Shown in pieces: positions 1 to 6,001 of a DNA stretch of 6,429 nt. The stretch's first letter is position 1. Each line of letters begins with the position of its first letter. This stretch comes from Dehalococcoidia bacterium. GTDB lineage: Bacteria > Chloroflexota > Dehalococcoidia > JACPQF01. Below the pieces are notes generated by a model. That model saw only the letters and a list, made by a program, of their open reading frames with translations. It made no database searches and was not told where the DNA came from. Location of the stretch: positions 1 to 6,429 of the forward strand of contig JAUSEJ010000054.1 of assembly GCA_030650265.1 (NCBI GenBank), read 5' to 3'. The position numbers and the translations under genes were made by a program.

Positions 1-35
1 GACTTGCGGAAGCTTGATATTTCCAGAGCAAGTGC

Positions 36-2423
36 ATGCGCGGCCTGGGGCGCATGGAAGATCGCGAGCGGGGCAAGACCACCAAGCGCGTGCCGTATCG
101 TGAGGGCGTGCGCCTTGATATTGACCGGGCTCGTCTCATCACCGAGTCCTACAAACAGACTGAGGGTGAGCCGATTATTACCCGCCGGGCAAAGGCTCTG
201 GCTCACCTAATGGATAATATGAAGATCTTCATTCAGTCCAATGAACTTATTGTGGGCAATATTGCCTCCCGGCCTAGTTCACTGGTTACTTTCCCCGAGC
301 TATGGTGGCGGTGGCTGGACAAGGCCATCGACAATGAGTACTCCTCTCTGCTTGACGATGAGGAGCGGGAGGAACTACACGAGATTCACAGGTACTGGCA
401 GAACAAGAGCTTGCATGGTAGTGAGCGCGACCTCCTGCCTGACCATGTCAAACCATATTGGTCCTACACCGAGCACGGTACTTTCATGTGGCTGCACGGT
501 GGGCATGTGGGCACGCCGAACTACGAGAAGGTCTTTCGGGTAGGCGTCGATGGGTTGATCGCCGAAGCGCAAGGGAATTTGGCGATTCTCGTGGCCGACG
601 CCGATGGCGCCGCTCTAACGGATACCCGCCGCTACATCGAACGCAAGCGTTTCTGGGAAGCGGCGCTCATCAGCCTGCGGGCCCTGGCTCGCTTTGGCAA
701 GCGATTTGCTGTTTTGGCGAGGACGATGGTGGGGACCGAGGTGGATGAGGGACGGCGGGCAGACCTGGCGCGAATCGCCGAGATCTGCGAGTGGGTGCCG
801 GCGCAGCCTCCGCGCAGCCTCCATGAGGCGTTGCAGTGCTACTGGTTTGTGAATCTAATGACAAGGATTCTGGATTTACAAAGCTCTGGTTACGGGGAGA
901 GGATCGATGCGATGTTTTCGCCGTTCTACGAGCGGGACGTTGCCGCCGGGCGTTTGACCCGGGCCGATGCGCAGGAGCTAGTGGAGCACACGATGCTCAA
1001 AGCGAACGAGGAGGGTGCACTGGTACCGCCGGCCCAGGGCGGCGGTGGCGGGCCACTGATCACGCGGGTTAGCACCATTGGTGGTCTGGATGCTCAGGGA
1101 CGGGATACTACCAGCGAGATGACCTATGTGATCATGGATGCCAAGAACAAGATAGGTCTTGTGCAGCCGGCAATTGCCATCCGTTTGCACCGCAACAGCC
1201 CGAAGGCGCTCTTGGAGAAGATTGCCGACTCTCTGGTTATCCAGCCGGGAGTTTATTCGTTCTTCAACGACGAGATGATGGTTCCCTACCTGATGCGTTT
1301 TGGCGTACCGTTGGAAGATGCTCGCAACTACTCCATCGACGGTTGTATGCGCTGGTTGATTCCCGGTAAGGCCATGGGGCAACGAGCACTTGGTGGCATG
1401 TTCGTGCTGCCCAAGTGTTTGGAGTACGCCCTGTCGCAGGGGGTGAACAAGCTCAACGGGAAGCAAATGGGGGTGCGGACGCCCGACCCGAGCACCTTCA
1501 AGTCGCTGGACGATGTGATTCAGGCCTTCCTGACGCAGTTGGACTTCTTTGCCAGAAAACTGGTGACGATCTACAACATCACGGATGTCCTCGAGGACGA
1601 TTGGCTGCCTCAACCCCTGTTGTCGAGCTTGTTTGACGGTTGTATGGAGAGTGGCCAGGATTGTCGCCGGTACAAGTTCCTACCTAACACGATCGTGCAG
1701 CCATTGGGTCAGACCAATATAGTGAACTCGCTGGCGGCGATACAGAAGTTGGTGTTTGACGACCGGAAAGTGAACATGGGAGAACTGGCGGAGGCGCTGC
1801 GCACCAACTGGGAAGGTCAGGAGGAGTTGCGTCAGTGGTGTTTGTCGGCGCCCAAGTTTGGCAACGACGACGACTATGTGGACGACATCGCGAAGGACGT
1901 GCATCTGCGCATCACCCGGACTTTCGAGAGCATCAAGAATATCTGGGGCGGGCCAATCATGCAGGATGGCACGGCGGCCTCGACCTACTATGCCTATAGT
2001 GGCCTAACGGGAGCCTCGGCCGATGGCCGGAAAGACAGCGATCTGTTCGTCGATGGCACGATCTCGCCGGCGATTGGCAGCGATCAGCATGGTCCTACGG
2101 CGGTAATGAAGTCGGTGAGCAAGGTTGACCACGTCAACACCTTTACCCAGTTGTTTAACCAGAAGTTTTTGCCGCAGTACCTGCAGGGCGAGTATAAGGA
2201 TTCTTTCGTTGCTTACCTGCGCACGTTTGTGGACCTCGGGGTTCACCACATCCAGTTCAACGTGATCGACAAGGAGACGCTGCTGGACGCCCAGGCGCAT
2301 CCCGAGAAGTTTGGCGACCTGGTGGTGCGGGTGGCCGGCTTCAACGCCTTCTTTGTGGACATGGAGAGGCAGTTGCAGGACCAGATCATCGCCCGCACAG
2401 AGCAAGTTCTTAGTCGCTGTTGA
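36..2423 (+). CDS. Glycyl radical enzyme (pyruvate formate-lyase superfamily), substrate unknown
   Basis: This is a complete cytoplasmic glycyl radical enzyme of 795 aa, a normal length for the family. Members use a C-terminal glycyl radical to make a thiyl radical on an active-site Cys, which starts C-C, C-O, C-N or C-S bond cleavage without oxygen. Visible landmarks are the N-terminal block RARLITESYKQTEGEP (31-46), HGGHVGTPNYEKV (154-166), the Cys loop DGCMRWLIPGKAMG with C437, and the radical site RVAGFNAFF with G768, 27 residues from the end. The Cys loop aligns with G-C-V-E-P-x-x-P-G-K of dehydratase/lyase members, but Glu(+2) is Arg439 and the Asp expected at +14 is Ala451, so a diol-dehydratase or choline-lyase activity is unlikely. 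A five-glycine run (335-339) is also odd. The frame is closed upstream by TGA at 15-17. ATG 36 is the longest start, and in-frame ATG 54 is equally possible because neither has a clear ribosome site. No activase gene is visible. Family call certain; reaction unknown. Confidence 0.95.
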   Translation: MRGLGRMEDRERGKTTKRVPYREGVRLDIDRARLITESYKQTEGEPIITRRAKALAHLMDNMKIFIQSNELIVGNIASRPSSLVTFPELWWRWLDKAIDNEYSSLLDDEEREELHEIHRYWQNKSLHGSERDLLPDHVKPYWSYTEHGTFMWLHGGHVGTPNYEKVFRVGVDGLIAEAQGNLAILVADADGAALTDTRRYIERKRFWEAALISLRALARFGKRFAVLARTMVGTEVDEGRRADLARIAEICEWVPAQPPRSLHEALQCYWFVNLMTRILDLQSSGYGERIDAMFSPFYERDVAAGRLTRADAQELVEHTMLKANEEGALVPPAQGGGGGPLITRVSTIGGLDAQGRDTTSEMTYVIMDAKNKIGLVQPAIAIRLHRNSPKALLEKIADSLVIQPGVYSFFNDEMMVPYLMRFGVPLEDARNYSIDGCMRWLIPGKAMGQRALGGMFVLPKCLEYALSQGVNKLNGKQMGVRTPDPSTFKSLDDVIQAFLTQLDFFARKLVTIYNITDVLEDDWLPQPLLSSLFDGCMESGQDCRRYKFLPNTIVQPLGQTNIVNSLAAIQKLVFDDRKVNMGELAEALRTNWEGQEELRQWCLSAPKFGNDDDYVDDIAKDVHLRITRTFESIKNIWGGPIMQDGTAASTYYAYSGLTGASADGRKDSDLFVDGTISPAIGSDQHGPTAVMKSVSKVDHVNTFTQLFNQKFLPQYLQGEYKDSFVAYLRTFVDLGVHHIQFNVIDKETLLDAQAHPEKFGDLVVRVAGFNAFFVDMERQLQDQIIARTEQVLSRC

Positions 2424-2446
2424 CAGGGACGGGAAACCGGGCCTGT
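2423..2446 (+). terminator. Small stem-loop with GAAA tetraloop at the enzyme's stop codon
   Basis: ACAGG (2423-2427) pairs with CCTGT (2442-2446). Inside, CGG (2430-2432) pairs with CCG (2437-2439) around a GAAA loop, with a 2x2 mismatch between the two stems. The structure begins on the last base of the TGA. No T-tract follows, so it is not a classical intrinsic terminator. It could stabilise the transcript end or be chance. Confidence 0.3.
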
Positions 2447-2473
2447 ATCAGTTTGTGAGATTATGCAGATATT

Positions 2474-2507
2474 GTAGGGGCGTCCTTCCGCTGAAGGACG
2501 CCCCTAC
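2474..2507. repeat. Perfect 15-bp palindromic element (REP/MITE-like)
   Basis: GTAGGGGCGTCCTTC (2474-2488) is followed after the 4-base loop CGCT by its exact reverse complement GAAGGACGCCCCTAC (2493-2507). It lies 50 bases after the enzyme's stop. From memory, GTAGGGGCG...CGCCCCTAC elements are widespread intergenic repeats in Chloroflexota and some cyanobacteria, with a conserved outer stem and a variable centre. Only one copy is in this window, so dispersal cannot be shown here. A stem this strong may also act as a transcription terminator or a block to 3' exonucleases in either direction, though no U-run follows. Confidence 0.75.
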
Positions 2508-2529
2508 GGTTGTAGATGGGTTTCTCTAG

Positions 2530-2709
2530 ATGCAGATGGGCCAAATCAAAGGGTTGATCTTCAGTATCTGGAGCTTTGGCCTCAACGTCAGGCTTGGTAA
2601 GGGGATGATTTCCGCCACTCTCGGACCGGGTATGCTTATGGACGGTCTCTTTGAAACAGGGTATAATGAAGTAGAGTCGATAACTACCGACTGTACGTGC
2701 GCTGCTTGA
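2530..2709 (+). CDS. Doubtful small ORF, 59 aa, or gene remnant
   Basis: An ATG directly after an in-frame TAG opens a 59-codon frame ending in TGA at 2707. The product starts MQMGQIKGLIFSIWSFGLNV and ends TTDCTCAA. In-frame ATG 2536 is an alternative start. There is no convincing ribosome site, and the likely promoter of the downstream regulator (TATAAT at 2662) lies inside it. I recognise no family. The hydrophobic N-terminal half and Gly/Met-rich middle look somewhat protein-like, so it could be a remnant of a truncated gene, but a chance ORF is more likely. Confidence 0.2.
   Translation: MQMGQIKGLIFSIWSFGLNVRLGKGMISATLGPGMLMDGLFETGYNEVESITTDCTCAA
2639..2667 (+). promoter_or_regulatory. 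Sigma-70-type promoter for the LuxR-family regulator
   Basis: A perfect -10 hexamer TATAAT (2662-2667) is preceded at exactly 17 bp by TGGACG (2639-2644), which matches four of six bases of TTGACA. Transcription would start near 2674 and leave about 100 bases of leader before the GTG at 2774. TTGAAA at 2651 is too close to the -10 to serve as the -35. Confidence 0.5.
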
Positions 2710-2740
2710 GTCTGGTAGGCTGCTGAAACCTCTGGTAGTT
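2682..2740 (+). repeat. Leader repeats: TCTGGTAG direct pair and AACTACC/GGTAGTT inverted pair
   Basis: TCTGGTAG occurs at 2711-2718 and again at 2731-2738, a spacing of 20 bp, about two helical turns. AACTACC (2682-2688) is complementary to GGTAGTT (2734-2740), which overlaps the second copy. All sites lie downstream of the predicted transcription start, so they could be an operator or a leader hairpin. The matches are short and chance is quite possible. Confidence 0.2.
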
Positions 2741-2773
2741 GACGAGTGCCTTGATGACAGTGGAGCCAACGCT

Positions 2774-3145
2774 GTGTTCCGAAGACCGTCGCGCTCGGGT
2801 GCGAATGCGCCGTTCATTGGTCGTGTTGAAGAACTGCGACGCCTCAACTCGGCGCTATGCCTTGCTGCCGAAGGGCAGGGCAGCAAGGTCTTTTTGGCCG
2901 GGCAGCCTGGTATCGGCAAGACGCGTTTGGCTCGTGAGTCACTGGCACGGGCGAGTGAACGCGGCTTTAGGGTGATGGAGGGGCGGGCCTTTCCGCTGCG
3001 TACTGGTCTAGCCTATGCACCTCTTCTCGACGCGATCGGGCCACTACTGCGCAGTCTCGAACCCGGTCATCTCGGGACTTTGGTCCGCGGACTGCCCGAC
3101 CTTGGACACCTCTTCGGTGAACTTCGTCAAACTCCTGTCGTCTAA
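2774..3145 (+). CDS. Regulator fragment 1: N-terminal P-loop part of the AAA domain, 123 aa
   Basis: If translation stops at TAA 3143, the product contains the N-terminal FIGRVEELRRL block typical of AAA_16-type domains and Walker A (G43-T50), but lacks Walker B and everything after it. It could not hydrolyse ATP alone. It ends ELRQTPVV, just before the conserved GDPALEKTRLFE block that belongs to the same domain, so the stop falls in the middle of a fold. It is therefore best read as a truncation product of the full regulator. Confidence 0.5.
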   Translation: MFRRPSRSGANAPFIGRVEELRRLNSALCLAAEGQGSKVFLAGQPGIGKTRLARESLARASERGFRVMEGRAFPLRTGLAYAPLLDAIGPLLRSLEPGHLGTLVRGLPDLGHLFGELRQTPVV

Positions 3146-3208
3146 CCTATAGTCTCCACGGAAGGACTCGGCGACCCTGCACTGGAGAAGACCAGACTCT
3201 TTGAATCG

Positions 3209-4717
3209 GTGTTGCGCCTCCTCGATCGACTTACCAGGGATGCTCCAATAATTCTTTTCCTGGACGACGTACATTGGGCTGACCCGGCGACTCTCGAACT
3301 GCTCCGCTATCTGGCGTATGGTTTGGCCGATCGACCGGCCTTGCTCCTCGCCACCTATGCTCCGGGCGCCTTGGGCTCTTCACGTGAACTGCGAGTGCTG
3401 GTGGGCTCACTGCGGCGAGATGAACTTGCCGAGGGGATGGTTCTTCCTCCTCTCGAGCCAGCGGCTGTCGACAAGCTGGTCCGCGCTCTTCTTCGGGGGC
3501 TGGTGCCTGACAATCTACTAACATTTCTTAATGCACGTGCTGGTGGAACGTCCCTGTTCGTTGAGGCTTACATCGCCGCTCTGATCGACTCCGGCAACCT
3601 GGCTGCCATTCCTTCTCAAAAGGATGTTTGGGTTTTTGACGCCGACGGGATGGATAGCCTGCCGCCGAGCGTGCGCCGGTTGATTTTGGAGCGTTTGGAG
3701 GGGCTAGAACCAGGCGAACGATATCTTCTTGAAGTAATCGCCATCATGGGCGACGCAACCTCGCACGTCGTTCTTCGGGCGGCTAGCGGTTTAGCGGAAG
3801 ACTCACTACTGGGCGCTTTGCGGCATCTGCAAGCTATGGGGCTTGTCCATGAGAGGATTGTGGGTACGGAGGTAGCTTATAGTATACCACACCCATTAAT
3901 ACAGGACGCTGCCTATTCCGAGATGCCGGAGATGGTTAAGCGTCGCGTTCATTTAGCCGCTATTGAGGCAATCGAAGCTTCCACCCATAATCGACCGGAG
4001 TACGCCTGTCGTCTGGCCGGACACTATCGTGGCGCCGGGTCCGAGGCAAGCAGCGAACGCGCTGTGGCGGTATTGATAGCGGCTGGCAACCTGGCGTTTG
4101 CTGTGTATGCTAACGACGCAGCGGTAGGACATTATGCCGCTGCTCTGGCGCTGGTCCGGGAGGGTGGAAGGTGGAGGGTTGAGGGTGGAGAGTCCCCCAC
4201 CTCAACCCTCCACCCTCAGACCGCAACCCTCGCGTGGTTGATCGAGCGGCTTGGCGAGGCGTGGGAGCGAACCGGGGCGGGGGAAGCGGCAATCGGACTC
4301 TGGAGCGAGGCGTTGGTAGAACGAGAACGGCTTGGTCCTTGCGAGGGAGCGACCCTGGCCGCATCTCGTTTGCATTGCCAACTAGCTACGGCGGAGTCAA
4401 ATCGAGGCCACTTTGAAAGCGCCAAGCTCCATCTTGCGGCTGGTCTGGCGGCCTTGCAAAGGGGGACCGGCCATGAGCCATGTCAGGAGCTGGCAGATCT
4501 ACCCTACGCCAGGTTCTTCGTTTTGGACCGTTTGGGAGATGTGGTGGGCATGGCGGGAGCGGCGAGCGAGCTTCTATCTGTCGCCACGAAATTGGCTCTG
4601 CCGCGGGCCGAAGCCGATGCCAATTTGGCTGCCGTGATTGTTAGTCTCGGGCAGGGAGATGTGGCCGCCGCCCGCGAACAGGCCCTTCATGCCCTTTCTC
4701 TAGCCGAATCGTTCTAG
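3209..4717 (+). CDS. Regulator fragment 2: Walker B half of the ATPase plus first TPR-like region
   Basis: This segment carries APIILFLDDVHWADP (Walker B), the AGGTSLFVE block that corresponds to GNPFFVE in relatives, and the PPSVRRLILERLEGLEPGERYLL winged-helix-like stretch, followed by helical repeats. The frame is open from 3146, directly after the TAA. GTG 3209 is only the first usual start codon: its nearest purine-rich stretch (GGAGAAG, 3184-3190) is too far upstream, and starting there drops the conserved DPALEKTRLFE block. Independent translation is thus unlikely. It holds an in-frame palindromic insertion at about 4163-4219 and ends at the amber codon 4715. Confidence 0.45.
   Translation: MLRLLDRLTRDAPIILFLDDVHWADPATLELLRYLAYGLADRPALLLATYAPGALGSSRELRVLVGSLRRDELAEGMVLPPLEPAAVDKLVRALLRGLVPDNLLTFLNARAGGTSLFVEAYIAALIDSGNLAAIPSQKDVWVFDADGMDSLPPSVRRLILERLEGLEPGERYLLEVIAIMGDATSHVVLRAASGLAEDSLLGALRHLQAMGLVHERIVGTEVAYSIPHPLIQDAAYSEMPEMVKRRVHLAAIEAIEASTHNRPEYACRLAGHYRGAGSEASSERAVAVLIAAGNLAFAVYANDAAVGHYAAALALVREGGRWRVEGGESPTSTLHPQTATLAWLIERLGEAWERTGAGEAAIGLWSEALVERERLGPCEGATLAASRLHCQLATAESNRGHFESAKLHLAAGLAALQRGTGHEPCQELADLPYARFFVLDRLGDVVGMAGAASELLSVATKLALPRAEADANLAAVIVSLGQGDVAAAREQALHALSLAESF
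4167..4217. repeat. Palindromic repeat carried in frame inside the regulator gene
   Basis: GAAGGTGGAGGGTTGAG (4167-4183) is complementary at 16 of 17 positions to CTCAACCCTCCACCCTC (4201-4217), and the 17-base centre can fold further (GTGG/CCAC). The upper strand also has four GGG runs (4158, 4162, 4176, 4183), so a G-quadruplex is conceivable. It encodes the low-complexity stretch GRWRVEGGESPTSTLHPQ (joined-frame residues 465-482) between two TPR-like helices, and the frame is kept on both sides. This looks like a mobile or expanding palindrome that landed in a loop. From memory, similar GGGTGGAGGGTTGAGGGTGGA blocks occur as repeats in Chloroflexota genomes. Confidence 0.65.
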
Positions 4718-4735
4718 GAAGGGCGAGAGTTGGTG
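4716..4735 (+). promoter_or_regulatory. Internal Shine-Dalgarno overlapping the amber stop, with TTG/GTG restart codons
   Basis: AGGAAGG (4716-4722) shares its first two bases with the TAG at 4715-4717. Seven bases later comes TTG (4730), then GTG (4733) at ten bases, both in the regulator's frame. The spacing suits ribosome restart straight after termination. It may be coincidence. Confidence 0.35.
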
Positions 4736-5902
4736 ACCTGCTGCTATGCCCACGGTTTGCTGGTAGTCATCGGCATGCGTCTTGGCGAGCATAAGTTAAC
4801 CAGGTTTCATGCCGAACAGGGTTTGGCTGTAGCCCGGCATCTCGGTGCGCCGTCGCTGGAGGTAATCTTTCGTTGTCGTTTGGCTCACGTTGAGTTGGTT
4901 GCCGGCGCCTGGGAGGAATCGTTGCGCCATGGCACAGAGGCAGTTAGCCTGGCTCGTCGGATGCGACACGCTCGTAACCTAGCCTTTGCCCTGGCCGGTC
5001 GGGCGATGACCCTAACTTTGCTCGGGGATCTATCTGAGGCGGCGGGCTGTATTTCCGAGTTACGGCAGGCCTGCGGCAGCGTAGGGACGACAGACAGGTA
5101 CGTCAATGGACTGGCTGACATGGCTGAGACTACTCTCGCTCTCGAGCGGGGTCAGGTTGAGCGAGCGCTGGCCATTCCCATGGACTTCGTTGCGTCATCA
5201 GAGTCGATCTATCCCGCGGGAAAGCCATGTGCTAAAGGGATTGGTTTGATCCCGCCGTATATGCCAATGGGGCTGATGTTGCTGGCCGAAGCGCAGGCAG
5301 TAATGGGAGAGCCAGAGAGGGCACTGGAGACTGCGCGCAGGCTTCGGGATTTGGGACCGGTGGGAAATCGATATCTTGAGGCTCTTGCTTCTCGATCGGA
5401 AGGCCTGGCCCGGAAGGCATTGGGCGATCGAGATGTCGCCATTGTCCGTCTGGGTGAGGCGGCGGAGTTATTTGTCGAATTAGAAATGCCATTCGAGGCA
5501 GCGAGAGCGGGATTGGACCTGGCAACAGCGGCCCTGAATGGCACGGCAGGGCAACGCGAACAGGCGACGGCGACTGCGCAGCAGAGTCTGGGGACGTTTG
5601 AGCGTCTTGGTGCTCAACGATATGCAAAGCGTACCCGGCAACTGCTCCGGGGATTGGGCGAGGTCATCCTTGCCACGCGCCATCCGCGTCTCGCCGGAGT
5701 CGCGGTGAGCGAACGTGAACTGGAGATTGCGCGTCTCGTGACAGAGGGTATGACTACTCCAGAGATTGCCAGGCGACTGATCCTCAGCCCTCGAACTATC
5801 AGTCGTCATCTCGAACGCCTCTATGCCAGATTGGGTATCGGTACTCGCACCGCCCTCGCCCGCTGCGTCATCGAGGCTGGCCTTGCCCAGCTCAAGAAGT
5901 AG
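4730..5902 (+). CDS. Regulator fragment 3: TPR-like region plus LuxR helix-turn-helix, up to 390 aa
   Basis: This fragment has helical TPR-like repeats such as HAEQGLAVARHLG, RHGTEAVSLARRMRHARNLA and ALETARRLRDLG. It ends in a full LuxR/GerE-type DNA-binding domain (about 5705-5875: SERELEIARLVTEG, then IARRLILSPRTISRHLERLY, then ARLGIGTRTALARCVIEAG). The DNA-binding part has no stop codons and keeps the family's key residues, so a separately made product could in principle bind DNA without ATP control. The internal ribosome site at 4716 makes this the most credible of the three pieces as an independent protein. It terminates with TAG at 5900, 99 bases before the solute-binding protein gene. 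Confidence 0.6.
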   Translation: MVTCCYAHGLLVVIGMRLGEHKLTRFHAEQGLAVARHLGAPSLEVIFRCRLAHVELVAGAWEESLRHGTEAVSLARRMRHARNLAFALAGRAMTLTLLGDLSEAAGCISELRQACGSVGTTDRYVNGLADMAETTLALERGQVERALAIPMDFVASSESIYPAGKPCAKGIGLIPPYMPMGLMLLAEAQAVMGEPERALETARRLRDLGPVGNRYLEALASRSEGLARKALGDRDVAIVRLGEAAELFVELEMPFEAARAGLDLATAALNGTAGQREQATATAQQSLGTFERLGAQRYAKRTRQLLRGLGEVILATRHPRLAGVAVSERELEIARLVTEGMTTPEIARRLILSPRTISRHLERLYARLGIGTRTALARCVIEAGLAQLKK

Positions 5903-5923
5903 ATTGGGTAATCATTGGGTAAT
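5903..5923. repeat. Tandem ATTGGGTAAT direct repeat, possible activator site
   Basis: Two identical 10-bp copies (5903-5912 and 5914-5923) are separated by one base, giving an 11-bp period, close to one DNA turn. They begin at the base after the regulator's stop codon. Their centre is about 54 bp upstream of the start predicted from the extended -10 at 5952-5960, a usual place for an activator. That the adjacent LuxR-type protein binds here is inference. Confidence 0.4.
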
Positions 5924-5933
5924 TTACCTGAAT

Positions 5934-5943
5934 GCACTTGTGC
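5934..5943. promoter_or_regulatory. Small palindrome GCAC-TT-GTGC in the -35 region
   Basis: GCAC (5934-5937) and GTGC (5940-5943) form a 4-2-4 palindrome where the -35 box of the next promoter would be expected. It could be an operator half-site pair, but at eight paired bases chance is a real alternative. Confidence 0.2.
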
Positions 5944-5951
5944 TACTCCCC

Positions 5952-5960
5952 TGCTAGAAT
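5952..5960 (+). promoter_or_regulatory. Extended -10 promoter (TGC-TAGAAT) for the solute-binding protein gene
   Basis: TAGAAT (5955-5960) matches TATAAT at five of six bases and has the TGn extension (5952-5954) directly upstream. No good -35 hexamer lies at 16-18 bp. Extended -10 promoters can work without one or with an activator. Transcription would start near 5967, leaving a leader of about 35 bases. Confidence 0.4.
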
Positions 5961-5986
5961 AGTTATGGAGATATATCTAAATTTGG

Positions 5987-5992
5987 AAAGGA
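5987..5992 (+). promoter_or_regulatory. Ribosome binding site of the solute-binding protein gene
   Basis: AAAGGA lies nine bases before ATG 6002, within the purine-rich stretch GGAAAGGAAG (5985-5994). It favours this start over the inner GTG at 6077, whose AAAGGG is only four bases away. Confidence 0.6.
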
Positions 5993-6001
5993 AGTTGAAG
6001 T

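Larger units (their letters stand above)
2774..5902 (+). pseudogene. LAL-type LuxR-family transcriptional regulator (AAA ATPase-TPR-HTH), interrupted by two in-frame stops
   Basis: Read as one frame this is 1042 codons, the normal size of large ATP-binding LuxR (MalT-like) regulators, which bind ATP and an inducer and activate nearby operons. On the joined frame the order is Walker A GQPGIGKT (43-50), Walker B LFLDD followed by VHWAD (161-170), a winged-helix-like segment (about 290-400), TPR-like helical repeats (about 410-970), and a LuxR DNA-binding domain (about 978-1034, SERELEIARLVTEG...EIARRL.LSPRTI). Homology runs straight across codons 124 (TAA, 3143-3145) and 648 (TAG, 4715-4717), with no frameshift or loss at either. 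GTG 2774 is supported by GGAG (2762-2765) eight bases upstream. Decay, assembly error and split expression all remain open. The domain identity is secure; the broken status depends on the bases at the two stops. Confidence 0.8.

Noticed and set aside
1..35. End of an upstream gene or ribosome site before the enzyme
   Set aside because: The visible stretch is too short; AGAGCAAG is a poor Shine-Dalgarno, and no frame shows a recognisable C-terminus.
978..1613. Minus-strand 211-codon open frame within the glycyl radical enzyme
   Set aside because: It is antisense to the active-site region of a strongly conserved enzyme; its composition is that of a reverse-strand shadow.
2601..2610. GGGGATGATT, resembling a MalT box (GGGGA-T/G-GAGG), upstream of the regulator promoter
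   Set aside because: Only one partial match, with no partner box in proper spacing or near the other promoters, so it is not supported as a binding site.
2461..2919. Minus-strand 152-codon open frame spanning the intergenic region and the regulator start
   Set aside because: It reads through the palindrome and the antisense of the regulator's P-loop region, has no recognisable motif and no clear ribosome site.
3120..3210. Programmed frameshift joining the first two regulator fragments
   Set aside because: Both sides are in the same frame; a single stop codon separates them and no slippery sequence is needed or seen.
3143..4717. Reassignment of TAA/TAG to an amino acid in this organism
   Set aside because: The 795-codon enzyme and the 142 visible codons of the binding protein contain no in-frame TAA or TAG, and I recall no bacterial code with both reassigned.
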